A stretch of 64,000 nucleotides of DNA, taken from contig JAFAGM010000142.1 of NCBI GenBank assembly GCA_023422775.1, positions 137,560 to 201,559 on the forward strand. Direction: 5' to 3'. The translations under genes and the position numbers were made by a program. Source of the stretch: Pseudomonadota bacterium (GTDB taxonomy: Bacteria > Pseudomonadota > Alphaproteobacteria > Rhizobiales > Xanthobacteraceae). The notes beneath the pieces are model-generated. The model searched no databases. It had not been told where the DNA came from and was given only the letters and a program-made list of their open reading frames with translations. Positions within the stretch are counted from its first letter, which is position 1. Every line of letters starts with the position of its first letter. Shown here piece after piece: positions 8,068-17,314 of this stretch.

Positions 8068-8826
8068 ATGACCTATTGCTGCGGAATTCTGGTGCGGGAC
8101 GGTCTCGTCATGATCGCGGACACCCGAACCAATGCCGGTCTCGACAACGTCTCGACGTTCCGCAAGCTGCATGTCTTCTCCAGGCCCGGCGAGCGCATCC
8201 TGGCGATCGCCAGCGCGGGCAATCTGGCGATCAGCCAGTCGGTGCTCTCCACCCTCACCGAAGGGCTGGAAGACCCCGACACCGGCGAACTCGAAACCCT
8301 GATGAATGCGCCGACCATGTTCCAGGCCGCGCAGCGCATCGGCCGCGCCATCCGCAGCGTGCACGCCACCGAGGGCGAGGCGCTGAAGTCGGAAGACGTC
8401 AGTTTCGACGTGTCGTTCCTGTTCGGCGGCCAGATCAAGGGCTCCAAGATGCGGCTGTTCATGGTCTACACCGCCGGCAATTTCATCGAATGCACCACCG
8501 ACACGCCCTACTTGCAGATCGGCGAGCATAAATACGGCAAGCCGGTGCTCGACCGCGCGATGCACTATGACGTCGAACTCTACGAGGCGCTGAAGACCGG
8601 GCTGATCTCGATGGATTCGACGATGCGCTCTAACCTCGGCGTCGGCCTGCCGATCGACGTGCTGGTGGTGCGGGCGGATGCCTGCGAGGCCGACCTCAAC
8701 CACCGCATCGAGGCCGGCGAGCCATACTTCCACGACCTTCGCTCGCGCTGGTCGGCGGCGCTGCGCGCGGCGCACCAGAATATTCCAAGACCACCCTACA
8801 AAACCCAGACAGAAGCAAAAAACTGA
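8068..8826 (+). CDS. Anbu, proteasome-like peptidase (ancestral beta subunit)
   Basis: A 252-residue cytosolic Ntn-hydrolase related to 20S proteasome beta subunits and HslV. After removal of Met1 the protein would begin with Thr2 (TYCCGILVRDGLVMIADTRT), the expected N-terminal nucleophile. STFRKLHVF and ASAGNLAISQSV are standard Anbu motifs. Anbu forms open-ring or helical assemblies and is nearly always found with the ATP-grasp, alpha-E and transglutaminase genes, as here. Whether it acts as a protease is unresolved. The SDR gene begins 13 bp downstream. Confidence 0.93.
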   Translation: MTYCCGILVRDGLVMIADTRTNAGLDNVSTFRKLHVFSRPGERILAIASAGNLAISQSVLSTLTEGLEDPDTGELETLMNAPTMFQAAQRIGRAIRSVHATEGEALKSEDVSFDVSFLFGGQIKGSKMRLFMVYTAGNFIECTTDTPYLQIGEHKYGKPVLDRAMHYDVELYEALKTGLISMDSTMRSNLGVGLPIDVLVVRADACEADLNHRIEAGEPYFHDLRSRWSAALRAAHQNIPRPPYKTQTEAKN

Positions 8827-8839
8827 AGGCGAGGAAACC

Positions 8840-9604
8840 ATGGCCGAAGCAACAAACAAGATCGCGGTAGTCACCGGTGCCGGCACCGGCGTCGGACGCG
8901 CGGCAGCGCTGGCGCTGATGAATGCCGGCTTCACCGTGGTGCTCGCCGGGCGCCGCATGGAGATGCTGGAGGAGACGAAGAAGCTCGGCGACAATGTCGG
9001 CAAGAGCCTGTGCGTTTCCGCCGACATGACCAAGCCGGACTCGATCGCGGCGCTGTTCGCCAAGGTGAAGGATACCTATGGCCGGCTCGACGTCCTGTTC
9101 AACAATGCCGGCATGGGCGCGCCGCCGGTCAATTTCGAGGACCTCCCGCTCGAGCAGTGGCAGGCGGTGGTGAACACCAACCTCACCGGCCCGTTCCTGT
9201 GCACCCAGCATGCCTTCCGCATCATGAAGGACCAGAACCCGCGCGGCGGCCGCATCATCAACAACGGCTCGATCTCGGCGCACGCGCCGCGGCCGTTCTC
9301 GTCGGCCTATACCTCGACCAAGCACGCGATCACGGGCCTCACCAAGGCCTCCAACCTCGACGGCCGCATGTACGACATCGCCGTCGGCCAGGTCGACATC
9401 GGCAACGCCGCGACTCCGATGACGGACCGCATGGTCGCCGGCCCCGGCGTGATGCAGCCCGACGGCACGATGAAGCACGAGCCGCGCATGGACGCGAAGG
9501 CGGTCGGCGACGCCGTGGCCTACATGGCCGGCCTGCCGCTGGACGCCAACGTGCTGTTCATGACGGTCATGGCCACCAAGATGCCGTTCGTCGGACGGGG
9601 GTAA
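8840..9604 (+). CDS. SDR family oxidoreductase
   Basis: A 254-residue short-chain dehydrogenase with cofactor motif TGAGTGVG at residues 12-19, NNAG at 88-91 and catalytic Tyr157 and Lys161 in YTSTK. Arg38-Arg39 after the second strand (LAGRRM) favour NADP(H). The substrate cannot be told. A GAGGAA ribosome site precedes the ATG at 8840. It starts 13 bp after the Anbu stop and is likely co-transcribed with Anbu, though it is not a standard member of that gene set. Confidence 0.9.
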   Translation: MAEATNKIAVVTGAGTGVGRAAALALMNAGFTVVLAGRRMEMLEETKKLGDNVGKSLCVSADMTKPDSIAALFAKVKDTYGRLDVLFNNAGMGAPPVNFEDLPLEQWQAVVNTNLTGPFLCTQHAFRIMKDQNPRGGRIINNGSISAHAPRPFSSAYTSTKHAITGLTKASNLDGRMYDIAVGQVDIGNAATPMTDRMVAGPGVMQPDGTMKHEPRMDAKAVGDAVAYMAGLPLDANVLFMTVMATKMPFVGRG

Positions 9605-9719
9605 AACCGCTACCGGTCCCGAGACGCCTCGCCCGTTCTTGCGGGCGGGCCGGCCCCGCTTGATCAAAAACTGCAAAACAACCCCATGCACAGTAGGCGT
9701 CAAGGGAGCTTCCACGGTT

Positions 9720-9803
9720 GTCATTGCGAGTGCAACGAAGCAATCCAGACTGCGGCGACCGCGAAATTCTGGATTGCTTCGTCGCTTTGCTCCTCGCAAT
9801 GAC
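9720..9803. repeat. Intergenic palindrome, class A
   Basis: Starts GTCATTGCGAGTGCAACGAA and ends CTCCTCGCAATGAC. It lies between the convergent SDR and MFS genes. A short GC hairpin (GCCCG/CGGGC) sits just before it, near 9632. Confidence 0.85.
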
Positions 9804-9821
9804 GGTGGAGAGAGCGGCGCC

Positions 9822-11045
9822 CTACTCCAGCCGCTCCACCTTCCGCAGCGTCGGGAACAGCTTCATCCATAGCAGCGCGATCGCGATGGTGCCGACGCCG
9901 CCGAGCAAGGCGGCCGGCACGGTGCCCAATAGCGCAGCGGTGACGCCGCTCTCGAACTGGCCTAGCTGGTTCGAGGCATTGATGAACAGGAAATTGACCG
10001 CGCCAACCCGGCCGCGCATTTCGTCGGGCGTGGCAAGCTGCACCAGCGAGAACCGTATCACTACGCTGATGGTATCTGCCGCGCCCAGCACCGCGAGCGC
10101 CAGCACCGACAGCCATATCCACTGCGACAGCGCGAATACCACCGTCGCCGCGCCGAACACGATCACGGCCTGAAACATCCTTAAGCCCACATGGCGGTTG
10201 ATGGTGTGGCGCGCCAGCACGATGGTCATCAAGAGCGCGCCGACCGCGGGCGCCGCGCGCAAAATGCCTAGTCCGAGCGGGCCGGCTTCGAGAATGTCGC
10301 GCGCATAGATCGGCAGCAGCGCCGTGACGCCGCCGAGCAGCACGGCGAACAGGTCGAGCGAGATGGTGCCGAGGATCGCCGGGTTGCTGCGGATGAAGCG
10401 GACGCCGGCGAACACGTCGTCCGAGGCCGTCTCCGCCTTCGCGACTTCCTGCCTCGCCGCGCGGATGAATCCGGTGAGAACCGCGCCCACCAGCCAGAAG
10501 GCGACGATGACGAAGTAAGGCAGGCTCGGCGCCAGCACATAGGCAAAACCGCCGAGCGCCGGCCCGGTGATGGTGGCGACCTGCGCCGCCCCGGAGGAAA
10601 TCGCGGTCGCGCGCTGCACCAGGCCTCGCGGCGCGACCAGCGGCAGCAGCGCCGCCGTGGCCGGGCTTTCGAAGGCGCCGGCGATGCCGATCACGAAAGT
10701 CGCAATGAAGATCTGCACCTCGGTGAGCGAGCCGGCATAAGTCGAAACTGCCAGGAACAGCGCGGTCGCGGCCTCCGCGATCTGGCAGAGCTGCACCACG
10801 CGCTTGCGCTCGAACCGGTCAGCGGCGTGGCCGGCGACGAACACCAGCAGCGCCGTGGGCAGGAACTGCACCAGCCCGACCATGCCGAGCTGAAAGGCAC
10901 TGCCGGTGATATCGTAGATCTGCCAGCCGATCGCCACCGCCGCGATCTGGCTGGCGAAGCGCGACAGGCTGCGGGACAACAGGAAGAAGAGAAATGGCCC
11001 GTGCCTGAGCAGGTCGCGGGCGCCCACGGGCGTGGTGGCAGACAT
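9822..11045 (-). CDS. MFS transporter, MFS_3 / enterobactin-exporter-like
   Basis: A 407-residue inner-membrane protein with about 12 hydrophobic segments. The GHAADRFERKRVV loop between TM2 and TM3 is the MFS signature, and RFASQIAAVAIGWQIYD is typical of the EntS/MFS_3 branch, which exports siderophores or drugs. No biosynthetic genes nearby suggest a substrate. The frame opens with a GTG at 11102, but the ATG at 11045 puts the conserved start of TM1 at the usual distance, so it is preferred; neither has a strong ribosome site. Confidence 0.85.
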   Translation of the reverse strand: MSATTPVGARDLLRHGPFLFFLLSRSLSRFASQIAAVAIGWQIYDITGSAFQLGMVGLVQFLPTALLVFVAGHAADRFERKRVVQLCQIAEAATALFLAVSTYAGSLTEVQIFIATFVIGIAGAFESPATAALLPLVAPRGLVQRATAISSGAAQVATITGPALGGFAYVLAPSLPYFVIVAFWLVGAVLTGFIRAARQEVAKAETASDDVFAGVRFIRSNPAILGTISLDLFAVLLGGVTALLPIYARDILEAGPLGLGILRAAPAVGALLMTIVLARHTINRHVGLRMFQAVIVFGAATVVFALSQWIWLSVLALAVLGAADTISVVIRFSLVQLATPDEMRGRVGAVNFLFINASNQLGQFESGVTAALLGTVPAALLGGVGTIAIALLWMKLFPTLRKVERLE

Positions 11046-11175
11046 GGCCGAGCGGTGACGGACGTCGGAGCCGTTGTCAATGGCCACAGGTGACGGGCTC
11101 ACGTGCCCCGGACGCGCGCCGGGTTTTCACTTCTGCCCGCCGCTGGCATAATCACGCGCCGGGTTTGGGGGATTC

Positions 11176-12444
11176 ATGCTGCAACTGCAATCGGCGTTCG
11201 GCGTGCTGGCGCTGCTGGCCATCGCCTGGGCGCTCAGCGAGAACCGCCGCGCGGTTTCGTTGCGGCAAGGCGCGGTCGGCCTTGCGGTCACCATCGTCAC
11301 CGCGCTGGTGCTGCTCAAGCTGCCACCCGTGGCAAAGGCATTCGGCGCGATCAACGACGCTGTCAACACCATCTCGGCGGCATCCCGCGCCGGCACCTCG
11401 TTCGTGTTCGGCTACATTGGCGGCGGCGCCCTGCCCTTCGACCTCAAGACGCCGGGCGCGGATTTCATCCTGGCGTTCCAGGCGCTGCCGATCGTCCTGG
11501 TCATGAGCGTGCTCACGACGCTCTTGTTCTACTGGCGCGTGCTGCCGCCGGTCGTGCGCGGCATGGCGTGGCTGCTGGAGCGCACGCTCGGCGTCGGCGG
11601 CGCGGTGGGCCTGTCCGCAGCGGCCAACATCTTCCTCGGCATGGTCGAGGCGCCGCTGTTCATCCGCCCTTATCTCGCGCAACTCACCCGCAGCGAGTTG
11701 TTCATGGTGATGACCGGCGGCATGGCCGGCATCGCCGGCACCGTGCTGGTGCTCTACGCGACGTTCCTCGCGCCGCTGATACCGGATGCCGCCGCGCATT
11801 TCGTCATTGCGTCCGTGCTCGGCGCCCCGGCCGCAATCCTCGTCAGCCTGATCATGGTGCCGGAGACTTCCGACAAGCGCACCGGCGGCGCGCTGGCGGA
11901 TCCCCGGGTCGCTGGCGATCCCGATACGCAGACCTCGAGTACCATGGACGCGATCGTCAAGGGCACCACCGCAGGCCTCGAGCTGTTGCTCAACATCATC
12001 GCCATGCTGCTGGTGCTTGTGGCGCTGGTTTATCTCGCCAACGCGATCCTCGGGCTGCTGCCCGAGATCGGCGGCGCAAAAATCTCGCTACAGCACCTGC
12101 TGGGCTACCTGATGGCGCCGGTGTGCTGGCTGCTGGGCCTGCCATGGCCGCAGGCGATCACGGCCGGCAGCCTGATGGGCACCAAGACCGTGCTCAACGA
12201 GTTGATCGCCTATGTCGAATTGTCGAAACTCGGCGCGGACGCGCTCGATCCGCGCTCGCGGCTGATCATGCTCTACGCGCTGTGCGGCTTTGCCAACTTC
12301 GCCAGCCTCGGCATCATGATCGGCGGCCTCGGCACCATGGCGCCCGAGCGGCGCGAGGAGATCAACGCGCTGGGATTGAAGTCGATCGTGTCAGGCACGC
12401 TGGCGACGTGCTTGATGGGGGCGGTGGTGGGGGTTTTGACCTAA
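11176..12444 (+). CDS. Concentrative nucleoside transporter (NupC / CNT family)
   Basis: A 422-residue polytopic inner-membrane protein that imports nucleosides with protons or sodium. The CNT core motifs include GTSFVFGYIGGG, AANIFLGMVEAPLFIRPYL, MAGIAGTVL, TAGSLMGTKTVLNELIAY and CGFANFASLGIMIGGL. Length and motif order match NupC. It is divergent from the MFS gene across about 130 bp and appears to be monocistronic. A GTTTGGGGGATTC stretch precedes the ATG at 11176 as the ribosome site. Confidence 0.93.
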   Translation: MLQLQSAFGVLALLAIAWALSENRRAVSLRQGAVGLAVTIVTALVLLKLPPVAKAFGAINDAVNTISAASRAGTSFVFGYIGGGALPFDLKTPGADFILAFQALPIVLVMSVLTTLLFYWRVLPPVVRGMAWLLERTLGVGGAVGLSAAANIFLGMVEAPLFIRPYLAQLTRSELFMVMTGGMAGIAGTVLVLYATFLAPLIPDAAAHFVIASVLGAPAAILVSLIMVPETSDKRTGGALADPRVAGDPDTQTSSTMDAIVKGTTAGLELLLNIIAMLLVLVALVYLANAILGLLPEIGGAKISLQHLLGYLMAPVCWLLGLPWPQAITAGSLMGTKTVLNELIAYVELSKLGADALDPRSRLIMLYALCGFANFASLGIMIGGLGTMAPERREEINALGLKSIVSGTLATCLMGAVVGVLT

Positions 12445-12448
12445 TCCC

Positions 12449-12530
12449 GTCATTGCGAGAAGCGAAGCGACGAAGCAATCCATCTATCCCCGGGTTGAAG
12501 CATGGATTGCTTCGCTTCGCTCGCAATGAC
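12449..12530. repeat. Intergenic palindrome, class A
   Basis: Begins GTCATTGCGAGAAGCGAAGC and ends GCTTCGCTCGCAATGAC. It lies between the convergent CNT and cupin genes, directly behind the CNT stop codon. Confidence 0.9.
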
Positions 12531-12554
12531 GGCGAGCGCGCGACGTGGAGAGAG

Positions 12555-13112
12555 CTACCCCGCCAATTCCACCGTCTTGAACTCCGCCGGCAGGATCACC
12601 TCCAGCAGTTCGACGTCGTCGGAATAATCCAGGATCATGTGCTTGACGCGCGGCGGCTGGGTCCAGGCGCTGCCTGCTTGCATCAGCGTCTCGCCCTCGC
12701 CTTCCATATAGGTCTTCACCCAGCCCTTGAGCACGTAGACCATCTGGAATTCGATGTCGTGGTAATGCAGCTTTGAAACCTCCGCTGGATTGCACGGCCC
12801 AATCAGTCGGATCACCTGCGCATGCGCCAGGCCGTGGGTCGCTTCCGCGATGCCGAGGTCGCGGTACTTCGCGTAGGTGCGCAGGCCGTCGGCCTTGAAA
12901 TCCTCTTCGCGGTGATGGCTGACCGCGATGCGCTGCTTCGGCCGCGCTTTGGACTTTACCGCCTTGGACGCCGGCTTCTTCGCGGCCGATACGCGTCCCT
13001 TGGATTTGAGCGCCTTGCGCGCGGAGGGCTTGGCGGCGCCCTTGTGCCCCGTCCACTTCTTCCTGACAGCGGTTTTGGCCGCCGGTCGCGACGTCGCTTT
13101 CTTCTTGGCCAT
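12555..13112 (-). CDS. Cupin-domain protein with Lys/Ala-rich N-terminal tail
   Basis: A 185-residue protein. Residues 1 to about 62 are a basic, disordered tail rich in KK, AAK and KSK, resembling H1-like or Ku-tail sequences. The rest is a cupin barrel with LHYHDIEFQMVYVLKGWVK, an H-x-H-x(3-4)-E metal motif, and a later PPRVKHMI His. Cupins bind metal for dioxygenase or binding roles; the tail suggests nucleic-acid contact, which is inference. The ATG at 13112 follows a strong GGGGAGGC site, so the in-frame extension to 13199 is rejected. Confidence 0.8.
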   Translation of the reverse strand: MAKKKATSRPAAKTAVRKKWTGHKGAAKPSARKALKSKGRVSAAKKPASKAVKSKARPKQRIAVSHHREEDFKADGLRTYAKYRDLGIAEATHGLAHAQVIRLIGPCNPAEVSKLHYHDIEFQMVYVLKGWVKTYMEGEGETLMQAGSAWTQPPRVKHMILDYSDDVELLEVILPAEFKTVELAG

Positions 13113-13218
13113 CGATGCCTCCCCGATTTTGTTTGATGCGAGGAGAGTAGCACAAAACTTTTTCTTGGGGTGGCAAACCGAAGCGTGCCCCCTACTCATC
13201 CTACGAAGCTACGTCCCC

Positions 13219-13506
13219 TCAATGCAGCCTGAACACGCCATCGACGGCGCGCAGCTCAGCCGGCTTGATCAGCTTGGAATGCGCCACCGTCACCGAGAAC
13301 AGCGGGCCATCGAGTTTCTCCTGCCAGAAAACCAGGAAGTCCTGCAGCGCCGGAAATTGCGGAAACAGATCGTAGTTCTGCCAGACATAGGTCTGCAGCA
13401 ACGAGGGATGATCCGGCATCCGATACAGAATTTGCGCCGTCGTCAGCCCGTAACCCAGCACTTGCTTCCGGAAGTCGTCGGAAACAACACCTACCCGCGA
13501 GACCAT
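13219..13506 (-). CDS. usg: Usg family protein
   Basis: A 95-residue protein matching Usg, first named in Caulobacter for the gene next to trpF. Typical strings are DDFRKQVLGYGLTTAQILYR, PDHPSLLQTYVWQNYDLFP and SVTVAHSKLIKPAELR. It was suggested to assist phosphoribosylanthranilate isomerase, but its true role is unknown. No trp genes lie here. The ATG at 13506 follows a GGAGGT site, which outranks the longer frame to 13617. Confidence 0.88.
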   Translation of the reverse strand: MVSRVGVVSDDFRKQVLGYGLTTAQILYRMPDHPSLLQTYVWQNYDLFPQFPALQDFLVFWQEKLDGPLFSVTVAHSKLIKPAELRAVDGVFRLH

Positions 13507-13731
13507 GCCAAACCTCCGTTGCCGGAGCGCATTTGTCGTGGTGGCCCGCACACCGAGCCACCCCGGCGGAGATGCGCTCACATGAGAGAAATGTGACGCA
13601 CGTGACCTGCCCATCACAAGCCTAAATGTTTAACGATCTGTTGAAAAAGGTCGCGTTAGCAGCAGCTTACCGCACTTGCTAATACGAGACTCCCGCCGCC
13701 AGGCCCGCCGGATTAATCATGCTGAATGAAA

Positions 13732-13758
13732 TTGGCAGGCGTCATATTTGAGTGCCAA
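13732..13758. promoter_or_regulatory. CIRCE-like inverted repeat 1 before groES
   Basis: TTGGCAGGC-N9-GAGTGCCAA. The right arm matches 8 of 9 bases of CIRCE (GAGTGCTAA), the left arm 6 of 9, and the spacer is exactly nine bases. Outer arms ATTGGCA/TGCCAAT pair perfectly. CIRCE is the HrcA repressor site of heat-shock operons. Confidence 0.55.
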
Positions 13759-13775
13759 TTTTTCTGCTAGAAGCC

Positions 13776-13803
13776 CTTGTCCCCCGCACAAGTCTGGCCT
13801 ATG
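13776..13803 (+). promoter_or_regulatory. RpoH (sigma-32)-type promoter for groESL
   Basis: CTTGTC at 13776-13781 and CCTATG at 13798-13803, spaced by 16 bp, fit the alphaproteobacterial RpoH consensus (CTTGAA / CCTATNT). Transcription would start near 13811, just before the second CIRCE-like repeat. Confidence 0.55.
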
Positions 13804-13817
13804 TCCTGCGAGCCGAG

Positions 13818-13844
13818 CTGGCACTCGCCGGCGCGGACTGCCAA
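13818..13844. promoter_or_regulatory. CIRCE-like inverted repeat 2 before groES
   Basis: CTGGCACTC-N9-GACTGCCAA matches CIRCE (TTAGCACTC-N9-GAGTGCTAA) at 7 of 9 bases in each arm with the exact nine-base spacer. It lies in the predicted 5' leader, 45 bp before the groES ATG, the standard place for an HrcA site. Confidence 0.6.
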
Positions 13845-13888
13845 AATTTCCAATTCTGATAACATCTTCAGAAACTTAGGAGGACTGC

Positions 13889-14203
13889 ATGAAATTCCGT
13901 CCGCTTCACGACCGCGTCGTGGTCAAGCGTATCGACGCCGAAGAGAAGACTGCTGGCGGCATCATCATTCCGGACAGTGCCAAGGAAAAGCCCTCGCAGG
14001 GCGAAATCGTCGCCGTCGGCCCGGGTGGCCGCGACGAGGCCGGCAAGCTGATCCCGATCGACCTCAAGGTCGGCGACCGCGTCCTGTTCGGCAAGTGGTC
14101 GGGCACCGAGGTCAAGATCGACGGCGAAGATCTCCTGATCATGAAGGAGTCCGACGTCATGGGCGTGCTCGACGTCTCCGCCACCAAGAAGAAGGCTGCC
14201 TAA
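13889..14203 (+). CDS. groES: Co-chaperonin GroES
   Basis: The 104-residue Hsp10 lid of the GroEL folding chamber. MKFRPLHDRVVVKRID at the start, the mobile loop EEKTAGGIIIPDSAKEKP (residues ~17-34) and VLFGKWSGTEVKI are all standard. An AGGAGG ribosome site lies seven bases before the ATG. It is the first gene of groESL, with CIRCE-like and RpoH-like sites upstream. Bradyrhizobia carry several groESL copies; which one this is cannot be decided from sequence alone. Confidence 0.97.
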   Translation: MKFRPLHDRVVVKRIDAEEKTAGGIIIPDSAKEKPSQGEIVAVGPGGRDEAGKLIPIDLKVGDRVLFGKWSGTEVKIDGEDLLIMKESDVMGVLDVSATKKKAA

Positions 14204-14217
14204 GCCAACCGCCCGTT

Positions 14218-14323
14218 CCCTCATCCTGAGGAGCCGGCGCAGCCGGCGTCTCGAAGGATGGGCCACACGCTCAATCATCTCATCCTTCGAGACGCCCGCA
14301 CGGGCGGGCTCCTCAGGATGAGG
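14218..14323. repeat. Class C palindrome inside the groES-groEL gap
   Basis: Reads CCTCATCCTGAGGAGCCGGC with GTCTCGAAGGATGG and a complementary second arm ending CTCCTCAGGATGAGG. It fills most of the 146-bp intercistronic gap, which is unusually long for groESL, so it could alter the groES:groEL ratio. Confidence 0.9.
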
Positions 14324-14349
14324 ACCCAGTCTCAAACGGAGATCCCTCT

Positions 14350-15990
<1,641 letters not shown>

Positions 15991-16023
15991 TCCAGCCATC
16001 CAGGCGATCCACGAAATGCAAGA

Positions 16024-16051
16024 CCCCGGCAGCGATGCCGGGGTTTTTGTT
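16024..16051 (+). terminator. Intrinsic terminator of groESL
   Basis: CCCCGGC-AGCGAT-GCCGGGG followed by TTTTTGTTT: a seven-pair GC stem, six-base loop and U-tract, 34 bp behind the groEL stop. Confidence 0.9.
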
Positions 16052-16323
16052 TGCCAGTCGACATCATGGTCGCCGCACACCCATCCCTGTTATGCACAGG
16101 CTGACGCATTCAGACTTCCGTCTACGTTGACATCCTCGAAAAAAATTTTGCCGCGAGAGTCGCAAACCGAACCGACAGTTCCGCATCTGCTGGCGCAAAG
16201 TTGTATTTGGGTCGGGGCTAAATCAAGGCTCATCCAAAAATTGATCGGACGCGGAGCGCAGGGCGCTCGTGACGCAGATGTGCGTCGCGGGGACGGCTTT
16301 CGCTCGAGAAGGATGATGTGGCG

Positions 16324-16470
16324 ATGAGTGAAATGAGAGTCACGCTGAACAGGAAAAACGGGATGCCGCTGTCGGACATCCCGGAGTTGGACGTGCCGGA
16401 TATGGGCTTGCCAGGCGCAAGCGACGAGTTCGCCAGGCTTTGCACCAGGGCTCTCGCCCGGTCCGGTTAA
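16324..16470 (+). CDS. Small hypothetical protein, 48 residues
   Basis: ATG to TAA encodes MSEMRVTLNRKNGMPLSDIP and a further 28 residues rich in Asp, Pro and Ala, ending RALARSG. There is no membrane segment. A GAAGG stretch lies 10-14 bases before the start. The 330-bp gap after groEL otherwise holds only the terminator. I do not recognise it; it may be chance. Confidence 0.35.
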   Translation: MSEMRVTLNRKNGMPLSDIPELDVPDMGLPGASDEFARLCTRALARSG

Positions 16471-16513
16471 GGAAGCCGTTCAACGAAAACCGAGGATCAG
16501 CCTGAGGAGGGAT

Positions 16514-16635
16514 CCGGCCGGTTGGAATAGCCCAGCAGCGCGCACGCAGCCCCCACTGGCCGATGCGCGCTCAAGCAAGGTGCGCGATGCCCCCCAGTAA
16601 GCCGCACCGACAAGAGGCGCACTCCAACCGGCCGG
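16514..16635. repeat. Nested inverted repeat, candidate structured RNA or small mobile repeat
   Basis: Perfect 13-bp arms CCGGCCGGTTGGA (16514-16526) and TCCAACCGGCCGG (16623-16635) enclose a second perfect pair AGCGCGCA (16537-16544) and TGCGCGCT (16564-16571). The whole 122 bp would fold as a long stem with an inner hairpin. It lies just before the small protein gene at 16683. Confidence 0.5.
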
Positions 16636-16682
16636 TACTTTTCTGCAAAGAACCATCGAGACCAACTGTGAGTGAGGGCAGC

Positions 16683-16886
16683 ATGGGAATGGTCATGGTC
16701 AAATGTCCGCAGACCGGACAAGCGATTTCCACCGGGATCAGGACGGATCGCGAGAGCTTTGGGCGCCGCGCGGTGTTTTTCTCGCGCACACATTGCCCGC
16801 TCTGCCGCAGCGATCACCCCTGGTTTGCGCGGGAGGCCTGGGTCGACGAGCCGGGCATCCGGCTGCAGCGCGGCCCGCAGGCATAA
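16683..16886 (+). CDS. Small conserved protein with two Cys motifs (zinc-ribbon-like)
   Basis: A 67-residue soluble protein with KCPQTGQAISTGI near the start and RTHCPLCRSDHPWF in the middle. The CPxTG and CPLC elements look like a small zinc site. Similar short proteins are widespread in Bradyrhizobium, with no known role. The start is the ATG at 16683. Its TAA overlaps the ATG of the next gene by one base (TAATG), a sign of translational coupling. Confidence 0.7.
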   Translation: MGMVMVKCPQTGQAISTGIRTDRESFGRRAVFFSRTHCPLCRSDHPWFAREAWVDEPGIRLQRGPQA

Positions 16887-17125
16887 TGAATACAGATCAG
16901 GCGATGATCGCGACGAGAGATGCCATGGCGCGCATGCAAATCCCGACTGAACCACCCACCTTGCTCCACCAGGCCAGGGACTTTCTCGTCGAAGCGCGAC
17001 GGCTGAAGCCGGGTCCGGCGCGCAACGAACTGCGCGAGACGGCAAAGGTGCTGCGCGAACTCGCCAAACTCGAGGCGGCATCCGATTCCGGCAGAGAATC
17101 CTTCCGGGCGGAGGATCGCTGGTAA
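16886..17125 (+). CDS. Small helical hypothetical protein, coupled to upstream gene
   Basis: A 79-residue protein, mostly alpha-helical by composition, with LLHQARDFLVEARRLKPGPA and ELRETAKVLRELAKLEA. It starts at the ATG that overlaps the previous stop, so the two are one transcript. I do not recognise a function; the repeated Leu/Arg/Glu pattern would suit a coiled coil. Confidence 0.65.
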   Translation: MNTDQAMIATRDAMARMQIPTEPPTLLHQARDFLVEARRLKPGPARNELRETAKVLRELAKLEAASDSGRESFRAEDRW

Positions 17126-17167
17126 CTGGCATTCCGGCCACGTCGCGCCGGCAAGGTCCGGCGCGAT

Positions 17168-17271
17168 CGAGCGTTTTCCAGCGAAGTGGAAACCGGTTCG
17201 CGTCAAGAAAACGCGCGTCAAAACAAGAATCCAGAGCCCCGTTCCGATTCCATCGGCACGGAAAAGGCTCT
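17168..17271. repeat. Intergenic repeat, class D (GCGTTTTCCAGCGAAGTGGA type)
   Basis: GCGTTTTCCAGCGAAGTGGA, then ACCGGTTCGCGTCAAGAAAA and a tail with GTTCCGATTCCATCGG. This is a well-known intergenic repeat of Bradyrhizobium and relatives. It lies between convergent genes. Only one copy was seen in the window. Confidence 0.75.
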
Positions 17272-17314
17272 AATCCCGATGCGGAAGCCGTGACGCGGCC
17301 CCGCGGAAACGCGC

